Notes: generated from the letters alone by a model not told the origin. Positions 38,009 through 47,368 are shown, numbered from the stretch's first letter. The stretch: 64,000 bases of DNA from Paenibacillus etheri (GCF_001012825.1 NZ_LCZJ02000030.1:36890-100889), one strand, 5' to 3'. A program made the numbers and translations.

Positions 38009-38341
38009 CTTTATACTTCCTTTCCGGGTGAAACCTGAATTGTACTCCTATGGTCTTAACATTGTTCGGGGGTTATGTAGCCCGCTTAACGGGTTGCCCG
38101 GATGTCATATTGCTCCCCAGTGTGTACTTTGTGCAATAGAATGGAATAGAAGAAACATCTATCTCAATTCTATTGCATAATGTGCATTTGAAATAAGGAG
38201 AAATGTCCCTATTCCAGAAATCTGCTTAAATCTAATGTATCAAATACAACAGAACCCTAATTAAAGGTTATTTCCGATGATTCTATTGCACAAAGTGCAA
38301 TAAAGAGGATCAAAGTGAGAGGGTACCTATCTATTACGCCA
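38009..38341. other. Intergenic region with palindromic repeats
   Basis: No gene in these 333 bp. The part from 38121 to 38303 is an array of short palindromes (see repeat entry). The rest holds the ribosome binding site of the VWA gene (GGAAAGGAAG at about 38015-38025). No clear promoter was found by eye, though one is expected. Confidence 0.55.
38121..38303. repeat. Array of four degenerate palindromic repeats
   Basis: Four units of 22-26 bp share the consensus TTCTATTGCACAAAGTGCAA and its mirror: 38121-38142, 38168-38192, 38231-38256 and 38281-38303. The steps between unit starts are 47, 63 and 50 bp. Units occur in both orientations and can fold into small hairpins. The same family occurs at 63582-63763. 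Confidence 0.7.
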
Positions 38342-40744
38342 TCAGCGCATCTCTGGAAGCTGCTCTTCACTCAGCCCATGAAGCTGGTAGCCATTCTTAG
38401 CGTAGGTTTCATAATAAACCTTCCCATTACGGTAATAGAGCAGGTCTTCTAAATGGAAACCACCCATCAGATTTAGCTTCTCCACTCCACTCCTGCGTTG
38501 TTCATGCACGAATCCCAAACGATAGATGCGAGTCGTCTCATCTACGCCAAATGCGTAGCGCAGAAACTCGGATGCGCTGTCACCGAAGAAATATTTTTCC
38601 TCATGACGATGCTCTTGCGTATATTCGAACAGACGAACATTAATCGTCGCGCCATCCTCCAGATTATGGTACAGACGCTTGAACAGCTCTTCCTTAGATA
38701 GAACCTGACGGTTCTCATAAGCAGCCGCAACATTTGCACGCCGCAACAGCTCTTCTTCGAAAGATAGAGCAAACGGATCTGCCGTTAATATTTCCCGCTG
38801 ACAAATGGCAATCAAACGCTCAGCTACCGTCTCTTTGCCTTGCTCTAAAAGCTTAGAAATGCTACCCATGTACTTCTCACTGAAGAATATCCCTGCCCCG
38901 CGCCGGGTTTCGATATCCTTCATTACTTCTTCTGTGACAACTCGGTAGTATTCCATCACGTTCTGGCCAGTGGTTTCGTTCGTTCGCCCAATGCTGTCCA
39001 TCACAGTAATACGCAGATCTTCCTGGAGCGTCTCCATAGCTTTCACACGAGCCACACTTTCCACATGAAGCTGCTCAAGCGCAGATTCCAAACGACTGCA
39101 CAGCGCGAGCTCACTTTCCATACATAAAAGCTCATATTTTTTGCCATATACCGCTGAGAATAAGTAATGAATGAAGTTGCGTACCGTTCGTTTGTCAAAA
39201 AGCGGCACACGCTGGAACGGCTGACGCTCTACACTTTCCGCATAAAGATCCTCAAGCTCATCCTGCGCGGAGACAATCGCTGAACGCAATCCATTCATAT
39301 GTTGACGCAAAGCATGCAGCACACTGCCTCCCTCATCGCGATCAGCTGTCCACTCCGCAAGTTGATAAAATGTTACGGCAGGTGTAGCCGTTTCCTGTGC
39401 CGCCAATAGGGCGCGCCATCCACGAATAGGATGGATGCCCTCTACTCTCCGGTTAGATTCGGCTACAAAATTATTGCGGAAATAAGCTTCGCCCCCGTCA
39501 CCGAACAGCTGCTGTTCGGCTTCACGTAGCGACATCTGCTTCAACTCATTGTAGGACGGACGTCCGTGGCTCATTAGCCCCGTCATTTCACTAAGGCCGT
39601 CTTTCTCCGGGACTAGCTGCGTCGCATGTTCCCGCAGACTATCAGGATCCAGCCCTAATAGAGATTGACGCTCGCGCATAGTCCATGGACTGCCCTCACG
39701 CATACCCGCTGCAAGTCGCCCGAAAGCGTGATATAGCACGGCCAATGCAATTTGAACATTAGGTCTTCTTACGCCAGAAAAGCCCGCGGAGGCGTAGCCT
39801 TGTCTTCCTGTGCTGCCTCTGATACCGCTTTTGAAGGTCATATTGTTATAGCCGCCGTGTCCGGTTGCCTGATCAGAGGTCGGGCGGACACGGTTCTTAA
39901 GTAGACTGATATGGGAGATGATCTCATAGTTATCATCCATGCCGTGCGTAGACATCATGCCGCGCTCATTCTTATCGGACAGTAGATACACAAGGTCAAA
40001 TAACGCAGAAGGACCATGGCTAACTGGAATCGACAGACCATCTTCGGTTACAAGCAGCGGCGCATTAAACGTATAATCCTTAGCTTGCATTCTGTCCAAT
40101 TCACGCAGAAAAGCCAGCCCTACTGAGCTGGAATATCCAAAATTATCCCCTTGCTCCCGCTCATTGATTAAAGCGTAGAGATCCGACTGTACCGACTTAA
40201 AGGACTGGCTGAGTATTGCACGAGCCAGCAGTGTGATTTCGGGCAACAATACATTAAGCGGGTCATCGACCCGCGTAATGATAGAGAGATGGATCACGTC
40301 AAAAGATGAATATAGACGTCCATAATCCGCTATACTGTTGCTCAGCCGCCGGATAACTTTATTCATCTCAGCAAGATAACATGTATCCTCATGAAACTTG
40401 CGGTAAAGTTCATGACGCACAGTGCGTGGATCTGACCCTGCCATATCCGGCAGGGCCATGGCCAGCACCCGGTCTTTTCCTCCCGCATCAGATCCACTCT
40501 TGCTTCTGTCTGTTTCCTCACTTTTCGCGCCTGACACAGCATGTAATGCCATAACACCGCCAGTGTTATCCCATTTCCGTTCGCAGCTATCCAGCACCGG
40601 ACCGATGGCCGGAGCAACCTTGTCGCCTACGAACAGAAACAGGGCAGGGTAATGGATGCTGCTGCGTCCATCCCCTTTACTGCGCTGTGCCTCTTCCTGT
40701 ACCGCATATTGTTCACCATAAGATAATGCCAGTGTTTTGATCAT
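38342..40744 (-). CDS. Divergent tubulin-like protein lacking the G-box (proposed)
   Basis: An 800-residue protein without signal or membrane helix that I do not recognise by name. By eye it parallels the tubulin-like protein encoded 4 bp upstream. ALFLFVGDKVAPAIGPV (34-50) fits strand 1-helix 1; FDVIHLSIITRVDDPLN (148-164) fits the strand and loop that hold the G-box; LAFLRELD (210-217) matches AALKELD; FDLVYLLSDKNERG (249-262) matches NLCHLISATNTEGK; and YASAGFSGVRRPN (317-329) matches NIIGASSAVLPIE. The glycine-rich nucleotide loop is replaced by RVDDPLN. The C-terminal 450 residues are helical. I propose a nucleotide-dead partner of the tubulin-like protein. Confidence 0.6.
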   Translation of the reverse strand: MIKTLALSYGEQYAVQEEAQRSKGDGRSSIHYPALFLFVGDKVAPAIGPVLDSCERKWDNTGGVMALHAVSGAKSEETDRSKSGSDAGGKDRVLAMALPDMAGSDPRTVRHELYRKFHEDTCYLAEMNKVIRRLSNSIADYGRLYSSFDVIHLSIITRVDDPLNVLLPEITLLARAILSQSFKSVQSDLYALINEREQGDNFGYSSSVGLAFLRELDRMQAKDYTFNAPLLVTEDGLSIPVSHGPSALFDLVYLLSDKNERGMMSTHGMDDNYEIISHISLLKNRVRPTSDQATGHGGYNNMTFKSGIRGSTGRQGYASAGFSGVRRPNVQIALAVLYHAFGRLAAGMREGSPWTMRERQSLLGLDPDSLREHATQLVPEKDGLSEMTGLMSHGRPSYNELKQMSLREAEQQLFGDGGEAYFRNNFVAESNRRVEGIHPIRGWRALLAAQETATPAVTFYQLAEWTADRDEGGSVLHALRQHMNGLRSAIVSAQDELEDLYAESVERQPFQRVPLFDKRTVRNFIHYLFSAVYGKKYELLCMESELALCSRLESALEQLHVESVARVKAMETLQEDLRITVMDSIGRTNETTGQNVMEYYRVVTEEVMKDIETRRGAGIFFSEKYMGSISKLLEQGKETVAERLIAICQREILTADPFALSFEEELLRRANVAAAYENRQVLSKEELFKRLYHNLEDGATINVRLFEYTQEHRHEEKYFFGDSASEFLRYAFGVDETTRIYRLGFVHEQRRSGVEKLNLMGGFHLEDLLYYRNGKVYYETYAKNGYQLHGLSEEQLPEMR

Positions 40745-40748
40745 AGGT

Positions 40749-43700
40749 CTATTTCAACTTTCTGCGGATACTGCCGAGTTTGCTAGTCATGCTCTTGTAG
40801 AAGCTGTACATTTCATCGCCGCTCTCATACTCTACTCGTTCGTATTCCAAGCTGTCTCTTGCTTCCAAGAACGATACATACAGTCCTTCCAGCTTATACA
40901 GCAGCGGTGTTACGTCTTCAGCGGCAGTCATTTCACTCGCACGACGAGCTGCCTTACGTAGCAGAACGCTACGGCTCTTCTCATCCAGCTCCCGGAAATG
41001 ACGATATACGGCATATTCCACGTAGCTACGTTCTTTCATCAAGTTGGCAAACGGCTCCCAAGCATCCTCTTCTTCATCACGATCATAAACGTAGAGTGCG
41101 CCTTTCTTAATAATGCTGTCTGTGTACAACGCCTCGATGAATTGGTCCATCCACTTGTCTTCGTCCAAATATTGATGGAGCAGACCTTCAAGCTCTGTGG
41201 CTTTGGCAGTCAGTTCAGCATATTTGGCTAGCTCAACACGAACACGAGAAATCAGCTGTGGTGAACGAATAAGATTCTCCTGTGCCATTTCTTTGTTGAT
41301 GCTACCAAAGATATCTTTAATGCCTTCACGCTCCAAGCCCTTCTCACGCAGATTCTTCAGTTCATCAGCCGCCTTCTTCACTTCTCCGAGATTCGGACGT
41401 GAAGAATTTAACTGCATATCAAATCCACTCAATAGAGCATCCATATCAAATGGTTTCGTGAACACAACAGAGTATCTGTTGCTTGTGTTCTCGTCTACGC
41501 CTTTTTCGATGATCACGCCGCTTGCCAATGCCTTTGCAAAGTCTGCACGCACACGGGCGTTATAATCACGGACACGGGCATTAACGTAGGTGTCACCCCA
41601 TGATTTTTCCGGAATCGGAGAAGGCAGGTACGTCCAATTGTTCTTATCTGTCATCACCAGATGGCGGCCGATCCCTTCCTTATCGAGAATGGTCCGCTCA
41701 TAGTTCTCTTCAAACACCCGCAGCGGCGTGTATACAAAGAGTGGCACACCATTACGTGTGTTAAGCCAGAAAATACGGTTTTTCACTTGGCTTTCTTTGA
41801 TCGTAAATTGCGATTTACCAAGCGCATTATTCTGATAATTACGAATCCCTTTCAGGATGCCAGGTGCTTTAACAGGCACGGAAACGAAGCCCCATGATGG
41901 GAAATGCAAGCTGCCCGAGCTGTTGCTAAGGTGGAAGGTAGGCACAGCCTCTTCGTCCAATTTACCGGCAATAATCCGCTCTACGAACTTATCCAGCGGC
42001 TCTTCATGGCCGAATTTCATCACAAGGAAATCTTCCATCGAACGAGTGATCAGATCCCCGAACTTATCGCTAAGGAACTCCGAAATCGAACGAACGATAT
42101 CAATCTCCTGCTCCTTAACCCAGCGTCCGGAATACTTCAGCATTTCACGGGTAAAGTCGCGAATCAGGTCGTCTCCGTCTTTCTGATCCATGATTTTGGA
42201 GATGGTCGCTGAAATATCTGGTACATTAACAATGTTCCAATAATAAGTTTTGTTTCCTTTATAATCCGCCTGCTCTTCACCATTGATAAGGATGTCCCCG
42301 TTCTTGGCAAAAATTGAGCTAAGTGCACTAAGAATCTCTGTAAACACACCATAAATCCGGCTATTTTCGTCGTTTAAAAGCTCGTATAAGTCCTCATAAA
42401 ATTGAATCATTTGCTCAGTGCGTTCTACATCGGCATGCAACCAATACTCATTGATTTTAGCCTCAATATAGGCATTTTTCTTCTTCTCTTTGGATACAAA
42501 AGCACTGCGAGCATCGCTCAGCTTCTCATCCGCACTGTCCTGCGCTGTCTCAATATCGCGTGGCAAACGCAGCAAGCTTTCACGTAAAGCCTCTATATAA
42601 GACTGAATCAGCTTCAAAATACAGAAGCCCTTCTCGGTATACAGCAGGCGCGAAACGTAGAATGGCCCTTGCTCTGGGTGCAGGAAGATGCGCTCCAGCT
42701 CTTCGCTGAACCGTCCAACAATTTCACCAGGCAGCTGCTTTTTCGATTTGATATATTCTTCACGGGCACGAGCCAGGAAGTTCTGCTCCAGCTCTGTATC
42801 CATGCTTACAACCTGATTCTTAACTACATTGGCATGACTCAGGCGTTCGCTATTCTCGTAACCTGGCAATGGCTCCGGCACACGGGATTCGAATGTTTTA
42901 ATCATACTGTCGAGATCAATACCAAGCTTGCGTGCGAATTTCTCTACATCCTCTTGACCAGGCGCCTGCTGGAACATTTTTTCCATTTTATCAAACAAGC
43001 GGAAGGCCAGATAAGTCGTCATTTCCTCAATCGGAAGCACGGCAGACGAGGCACCAATAATGTTGTACTCATAGTTGGCTGGGTAAGTCTTGTTCATCTG
43101 CGCAATATTGGTGCGGATATTACTAATATAGTCATGAATGGCGAATTCTTCGCCAGACGCTTTTTCTTCACTCGCCATAAAGTTCGTGATGTTCTCAGCT
43201 GTTACATTCATACAGTAATCATACGCATTTTCTAGCAGTTTACCTTCGGTATTCGTTGCAGAGATCAAATGGCATAGATTAAATGGAGCCAACGGTGAAT
43301 TTACCGTCAAAATATTTCCGTATTGCTGTTGGAATCGCTCGCCACGACTGTCCACATTCATCCAGTAATCCAGCTCTTTAAGCGCCGCATAACCGTTCTT
43401 GCGAATATATTCACGCGTGTGCTCGCTTAAACTTTTGTTAGACAGATTCACGTCCGGTGTAAATAGATAACCCAGTGTGTTCACACGGTCAATCCCGGCT
43501 GATCCATAATCACGTTCAATAATACCGCGTACGATATAGGCAATATCGAGGAAAGCTCCACTACCTGTACCGCCCGACAGACCTGTCAGCAGAAAGACCA
43601 TCAGCTTTTTGTTAGTGCCTACGGATAAGGTCTTAATCTTCTTATCAATCGCGCCTACCACCTGATTAATCTTGGTGAACAAGAGCAGACGTCCAGCCTG

Positions 43701-44138
43701 CCGCACACCAGCAGCACCATTCATACCATCTGTGATACTCAACTCGGGTGACAACCAGTCCGTAATGTACGAGTCAAGAATACTGCGGTTCTGCAGCAAT
43801 CCGCCGATTTCAGCATTCGCCAGCAGAACAAATTCATTCTGAGGATCGAGTCCGATCCCTTTGTATTTCTTTCCTCGATCCTGTTCGTTCGTCTCAAAAG
43901 CTAGAAACTCTACATTATCCGGCTTGTCCCGTTTCTTCTTGGATATCGGATCCTCCGGCAGCTTAAAGCGGCGGTTAATCTGATATTTAAGACGCAGCAG
44001 GGCATCAATGCCCGTGCCGCCTAGTCCTATGATCAGGATCGGATTATCAATCGTATCCACCCTGATCTTATCGCTGACAATCCCGCCGCCTAGTGATACA
44101 TCCAATTGCTGTATATGCTCTCTTACTACTGGTTTCAT
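40749..44138 (-). CDS. Large tubulin/FtsZ-like GTPase (Tubulin_2-like)
   Basis: A 1129-residue cytoplasmic protein. The N-terminal 400 residues show a tubulin/FtsZ nucleotide fold: ILIIGLGGTGIDAL (34-47) at loop T1 and GLSGGTGSGAFLDIA (186-200), which is the tubulin signature G-box. Cell-division FtsZ is only about 380 residues, so this is not FtsZ; two-thirds of the chain is a long helical extension. It fits the large tubulin-like family predicted to work with a VWA protein and a GTPase in membrane remodelling. The start at 44138 has AGGAGG upstream. It lies 61 bp after the secreted VWA gene and 4 bp before the divergent tubulin-like gene. Confidence 0.8.
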   Translation of the reverse strand: MKPVVREHIQQLDVSLGGGIVSDKIRVDTIDNPILIIGLGGTGIDALLRLKYQINRRFKLPEDPISKKKRDKPDNVEFLAFETNEQDRGKKYKGIGLDPQNEFVLLANAEIGGLLQNRSILDSYITDWLSPELSITDGMNGAAGVRQAGRLLLFTKINQVVGAIDKKIKTLSVGTNKKLMVFLLTGLSGGTGSGAFLDIAYIVRGIIERDYGSAGIDRVNTLGYLFTPDVNLSNKSLSEHTREYIRKNGYAALKELDYWMNVDSRGERFQQQYGNILTVNSPLAPFNLCHLISATNTEGKLLENAYDYCMNVTAENITNFMASEEKASGEEFAIHDYISNIRTNIAQMNKTYPANYEYNIIGASSAVLPIEEMTTYLAFRLFDKMEKMFQQAPGQEDVEKFARKLGIDLDSMIKTFESRVPEPLPGYENSERLSHANVVKNQVVSMDTELEQNFLARAREEYIKSKKQLPGEIVGRFSEELERIFLHPEQGPFYVSRLLYTEKGFCILKLIQSYIEALRESLLRLPRDIETAQDSADEKLSDARSAFVSKEKKKNAYIEAKINEYWLHADVERTEQMIQFYEDLYELLNDENSRIYGVFTEILSALSSIFAKNGDILINGEEQADYKGNKTYYWNIVNVPDISATISKIMDQKDGDDLIRDFTREMLKYSGRWVKEQEIDIVRSISEFLSDKFGDLITRSMEDFLVMKFGHEEPLDKFVERIIAGKLDEEAVPTFHLSNSSGSLHFPSWGFVSVPVKAPGILKGIRNYQNNALGKSQFTIKESQVKNRIFWLNTRNGVPLFVYTPLRVFEENYERTILDKEGIGRHLVMTDKNNWTYLPSPIPEKSWGDTYVNARVRDYNARVRADFAKALASGVIIEKGVDENTSNRYSVVFTKPFDMDALLSGFDMQLNSSRPNLGEVKKAADELKNLREKGLEREGIKDIFGSINKEMAQENLIRSPQLISRVRVELAKYAELTAKATELEGLLHQYLDEDKWMDQFIEALYTDSIIKKGALYVYDRDEEEDAWEPFANLMKERSYVEYAVYRHFRELDEKSRSVLLRKAARRASEMTAAEDVTPLLYKLEGLYVSFLEARDSLEYERVEYESGDEMYSFYKSMTSKLGSIRRKLK

Positions 44139-44199
44139 ATGCTTTATCCTCCTAAAAGTTTTGCGGAAGCTGTACTTCAGATCTCTTGCAAAACCACTT

Positions 44200-46017
44200 C
44201 TATACTAAATACTCGAGATAAATCGTCTTATCTACCGTGTTTAGGGATACTGAAACGCGGTCACCACTCTTCAGCTCCAAACCACGTGAGGCATCCGCAG
44301 CACGTCCGGATCTCTCCACGGTAACACCTTCTCCGCTGCGTAGCAGCAATCGGTCATTCTTAGCTGGTGTGAAAATAACACTCTCGCTTTCCTTCAGCTC
44401 AGGCGCTAATTGCAGCAGCTGATGAAGGGTAAACTTACCTCTGAATCCAGCAAGTTTCTTATATTGTGGGTAGGTCTTCTCACCCGTATTGCTGTCTTTA
44501 ACCTCAACTACCAGCTGGCCAACAAAACCACGTGCCGATTTCTTATTCAGCACATACCATGCGGCAGCGGCTGCCAACACCAGAAGAATACTACCTATAA
44601 TGTAGTACAAGGTATTGGACGAAGCTTCTTTCAGAGGTTCTTCTTTGCCAGTCCCTGTCGGAGGACTAGTAGTTGCAGCGCCGCCTGCCTTCGCGCTGAT
44701 CTTTACAGGAGCACTCTCACGATAGAAACTGCTTCCCTCTGCACGAACCTTCAACTCATAGTCATGGCTTTCTTTTACCTCGAAGGTGCCCTTAAAAACA
44801 TCCCCGGAGTTATCCAGTTCGATTTCCTGTACATCACCTGTATCGATATCAGTAGCAAGCAGTACCGCCTTCATATCTTGATACAAATTACTGAGCGTTA
44901 CCTGAGTACCATTGCTGAACAGGTGGGAGGTAATATCAATTTTATCACCTTTTTTATAGGTTGCTGATGGCAACGCATCGATCTTAAGCTCCAAATCATA
45001 GTTAAAAACTAGATTAATATCAATCTTATCCTTTGGCACACCTTTGACCTGAAGCTTCCAATCTCCTTCTTGCGGTGATAACAGCTTGATCAAGCTATAA
45101 GTGGAAGACTTCGACAGCACAACATCTTTGGACGGGATGGTGACAGCATTTCCTGAAGGATCAGTTAGCTTCGCGGTCACAGGCTGTGACGACATAATTG
45201 AGATATTGGCTTCCAAAACACTGCCGTTAGGCACGTTAACGGTCACATCCTGATAATCCCCGTTTGCAGTGATCGACTGCACAGGTACTACCTTCAGCTT
45301 CAGATGACTAGCAAAAATCTCACTGAGTATTTGTGGAAGATCATCTGCAGAGTCTGTTGAGAATGCTTTACCACCTGTCTCTTTGGACAGATCAGCGAGT
45401 TTTTGTTTATTCAGTTTACCGTCTGCATTAAGCCCAATCGTATAAATGGGATAGCCATTCTTCTTGGCGACCTCCACAGCGGCGTTCAGTTCTTTATCCG
45501 ATTCGCTTTGCGTCCGGCCAGTTGATTTGTTGAAATCGTTATTGCCATCAGCTAGCATTACAATGATTGGCTCATGATTCGGATCGCTACCATTCTGGAG
45601 CACCTTGACTGCTTCTTCTACACCGACAGCAATGTCGGTATAAGCTCCACGGTCCAGTCCATCAATAAAATCCTTCAAATCCTGTTTATCTGTCTCTGAA
45701 CTTATTTCCAGCAGGGCCTTCTCCCGCTGCACTTTGTCGGTATAGGCAACAATACCTACTTTATCACCTTGAGTAGATAGCATATCTATGAACATTTTCA
45801 TCGCTTCGCTCGCGACTTTGTTCTTGTCACTAGTCTTCATGGAGTTGCTGACATCGATAAGAAGCACAGCATCAATGTGAGATTGCGCCGACGTTGCCGC
45901 ATAGGCCTGAACAGCTGCAAAAGGTGATGCAGCAATACACAGAGCCAGCAGTAATGCCGGGAAGATACGTTGAATAAGTGTCTTAGTTGTTCTGTTACTT
46001 TGATATTTACGAAGCAT
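44200..46017 (-). CDS. Exported VWA protein with single C-terminal membrane anchor
   Basis: A 605-residue protein. It has a signal peptide ending near AVQAYA-AT (about residue 40), a VWA domain (about 48-230) with a full MIDAS: D55-x-S57-x-S59 (LLIDVSNSM), Thr127 (AYTDIA), Asp157 (MLADGNND). Two or three Ig-like beta domains (about 235-450) follow, then a Pro/Thr linker, one membrane helix at about 468-490 (YYIIGSILLVLAAAAAWYVL), and a 115-residue cytoplasmic tail. The tail could bind the tubulin-like or GTPase proteins. First gene of the unit that includes both tubulin-like genes; AAGAGGAG precedes the ATG. Confidence 0.82.
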   Translation of the reverse strand: MLRKYQSNRTTKTLIQRIFPALLLALCIAASPFAAVQAYAATSAQSHIDAVLLIDVSNSMKTSDKNKVASEAMKMFIDMLSTQGDKVGIVAYTDKVQREKALLEISSETDKQDLKDFIDGLDRGAYTDIAVGVEEAVKVLQNGSDPNHEPIIVMLADGNNDFNKSTGRTQSESDKELNAAVEVAKKNGYPIYTIGLNADGKLNKQKLADLSKETGGKAFSTDSADDLPQILSEIFASHLKLKVVPVQSITANGDYQDVTVNVPNGSVLEANISIMSSQPVTAKLTDPSGNAVTIPSKDVVLSKSSTYSLIKLLSPQEGDWKLQVKGVPKDKIDINLVFNYDLELKIDALPSATYKKGDKIDITSHLFSNGTQVTLSNLYQDMKAVLLATDIDTGDVQEIELDNSGDVFKGTFEVKESHDYELKVRAEGSSFYRESAPVKISAKAGGAATTSPPTGTGKEEPLKEASSNTLYYIIGSILLVLAAAAAWYVLNKKSARGFVGQLVVEVKDSNTGEKTYPQYKKLAGFRGKFTLHQLLQLAPELKESESVIFTPAKNDRLLLRSGEGVTVERSGRAADASRGLELKSGDRVSVSLNTVDKTIYLEYLV

Positions 46018-46079
46018 AAATAGGGCTCCTCTTGTGTTATATTAGGCACATATGACAGGTTCAGCACTATCGCTAAAAT

Positions 46080-46108
46080 CTGTAAATAGTATGCCATTAT
46101 GATATAAT
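46080..46108 (+). promoter_or_regulatory. possible promoter for the rightward arm of the locus
   Basis: A perfect TATAAT at 46103-46108 with a weak -35 (CTGTAA, 46080-46085), 17-bp spacing. Its -10 overlaps the -10 of the opposite promoter. Confidence 0.45.
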
Positions 46109-46127
46109 TAAACCTTGTAAACTTCAA
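46099..46127 (-). promoter_or_regulatory. sigma-A promoter for the VWA/tubulin-like operon
   Basis: Minus strand TTGAAG (46127-46122, 4 of 6) and TATCAT (46104-46099, 5 of 6), 17-bp spacer, about 82 bp before the VWA start. Confidence 0.55.
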
Positions 46128-46222
46128 CTTTAGGACCGCCGGACCAAAGTAGCAATGATGCATAGAGTGTTCATTCTATGAGCCATCCAGACTGCGAGGC
46201 GTCTATGAGAAAGGACTGTTCC

Positions 46223-46375
46223 ATGATTTCATACGTCATTCTTGGGATTACGTTCCTAATTGTCGTAATTCAGATTTCCATCTATGCTGCACGCCAACGT
46301 AAACCACTCACTAGAGATGATATTAACGACCGCCTACTGGCCGCTTTGAACGGAGGCGATAAAGGCCGTGAATAA
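46223..46375 (+). CDS. 50-residue single-helix membrane protein
   Basis: ATG 46223 has AAAGGA 7-8 nt upstream; the frame is open from 46178 but without such a signal. One N-terminal membrane helix (ISYVILGITFLIVVIQISIY) is followed by a basic stretch and an acidic-basic tail (LTRDDINDRLLAALNGG). Function unknown. Its stop overlaps the next gene by 8 bp, so the two are coupled, and it starts the rightward arm of the tubulin/VWA locus. Confidence 0.65.
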   Translation: MISYVILGITFLIVVIQISIYAARQRKPLTRDDINDRLLAALNGGDKGRE

Positions 46376-47294
46376 GAAAAGACCTGTTACCTTTCGCCCT
46401 TTCAAGGCTCCTCGTTACGCTTATGACAAGCTGCGCATTTGTCGCCACTGTGGACAATATACCGCTCTCGGTGAAGATCGATGCACCAAATGCGGTAAAG
46501 ACTCACTTATAACGGTAGAGAAGCAAGCTGCATCCATTGCAGGAAGAAAAATGCACACACGCCTCCTATTCATCTTACTGCTTACGCTAGCCTCCGTCTA
46601 TTTTGGAAACAGCATAGAGCAGATGATGCTATGTGGTGCCGGAGGGATCCTCCTCGCTGGACTATTGTACTATACGCAGCGAAAAGTACGGCAGAACGAG
46701 AATCTTCGTTCTCTTAACGAGCTGCTTGGACGAGGGATTGGCATCATCAAAGAGGGACTGGAGATCAACCGTCAGGAGGCTGTCTCCGTACTCCGTGAGG
46801 ATGATGTGCTTGCCTACGAGAAGCTACGCGAACTCTCCATCCTGCTTCGTGGTGACCGGATCGCACGGCAACGTATCGCCTTGCTGCATGGATTTTTGCT
46901 TCGCAAGGATATGGATTTAGAACTGGAGCAGCTTCTTCTTAAGGATTTCGAGCCGCTACTAGCCGAATATATCGGCGAGATCGCTAAGGTCCGTCCTGAT
47001 CTGATCAAAGATCGTACACTACGATACGTAAAGAACTATGAAGTAGAAATTCGTCATATGAATAATGGTATGACCATCCTTACGGGAGTTGCCGGAGCTG
47101 CAGTAAGAATGAAGCGTTATGCCCTGCTCTACTCCAGTATGATCGGCCGATACGTGCAAGATCTGCCTAAAGACCGCTTTATGCGGTTATCCAAACTTAT
47201 TGCTGCGAATCCCCATGAACCATGGAACGGCCTGGACCAACGAGTAGCTGACATTCGCGAAGCCAAATACCGTTGGGACCCGGAAGTTCAATAG
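46368..47294 (+). CDS. Zinc-ribbon membrane protein of the tubulin/VWA locus
   Basis: A 308-residue protein starting at GTG 46368, with GGAGG about 12 nt upstream. An N-terminal zinc ribbon (CRHCGQYTALGEDRCTKCG, about 25-43) precedes two close membrane helices at about 62-78 and 83-100. The last 200 residues are helical and cytoplasmic, with Leu/Arg-rich repeats (SILLRGDRIARQRIALLHGF). I do not recognise a family. Both soluble parts face the cytoplasm in the simplest topology, which would let it link the inner-face proteins to the membrane. Confidence 0.65.
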   Translation: MNKKRPVTFRPFKAPRYAYDKLRICRHCGQYTALGEDRCTKCGKDSLITVEKQAASIAGRKMHTRLLFILLLTLASVYFGNSIEQMMLCGAGGILLAGLLYYTQRKVRQNENLRSLNELLGRGIGIIKEGLEINRQEAVSVLREDDVLAYEKLRELSILLRGDRIARQRIALLHGFLLRKDMDLELEQLLLKDFEPLLAEYIGEIAKVRPDLIKDRTLRYVKNYEVEIRHMNNGMTILTGVAGAAVRMKRYALLYSSMIGRYVQDLPKDRFMRLSKLIAANPHEPWNGLDQRVADIREAKYRWDPEVQ

Positions 47295-47299
47295 ACATT

Positions 47300-47368
47300 C
47301 TTATATTTCAAGAAGAAACGGCATTGGCATCTGTTATGGGTGACAATTGTTTCTCGGTGAAATATAAG
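47300..47368. repeat. Inverted repeat between two genes of the rightward arm
   Basis: CTTATATTTCA...GAAGAAAC (47300-47319) is mirrored by GTTTCT...TGAAATATAAG (47349-47368), with a 29-nt loop. There is no T-run, so it is more likely an mRNA-stability or processing element than a terminator. Confidence 0.5.

Noticed and set aside
42669-43235. 188-residue plus-strand frame opposite the tubulin-like gene
   Set aside because: Antisense shadow: no ribosome binding site, odd composition, and the opposite strand codes for a motif-bearing protein throughout.
44410-44967. 185-residue plus-strand frame opposite the exported VWA gene
   Set aside because: Antisense shadow; the minus-strand frame has a signal peptide, MIDAS and anchor and explains the region.
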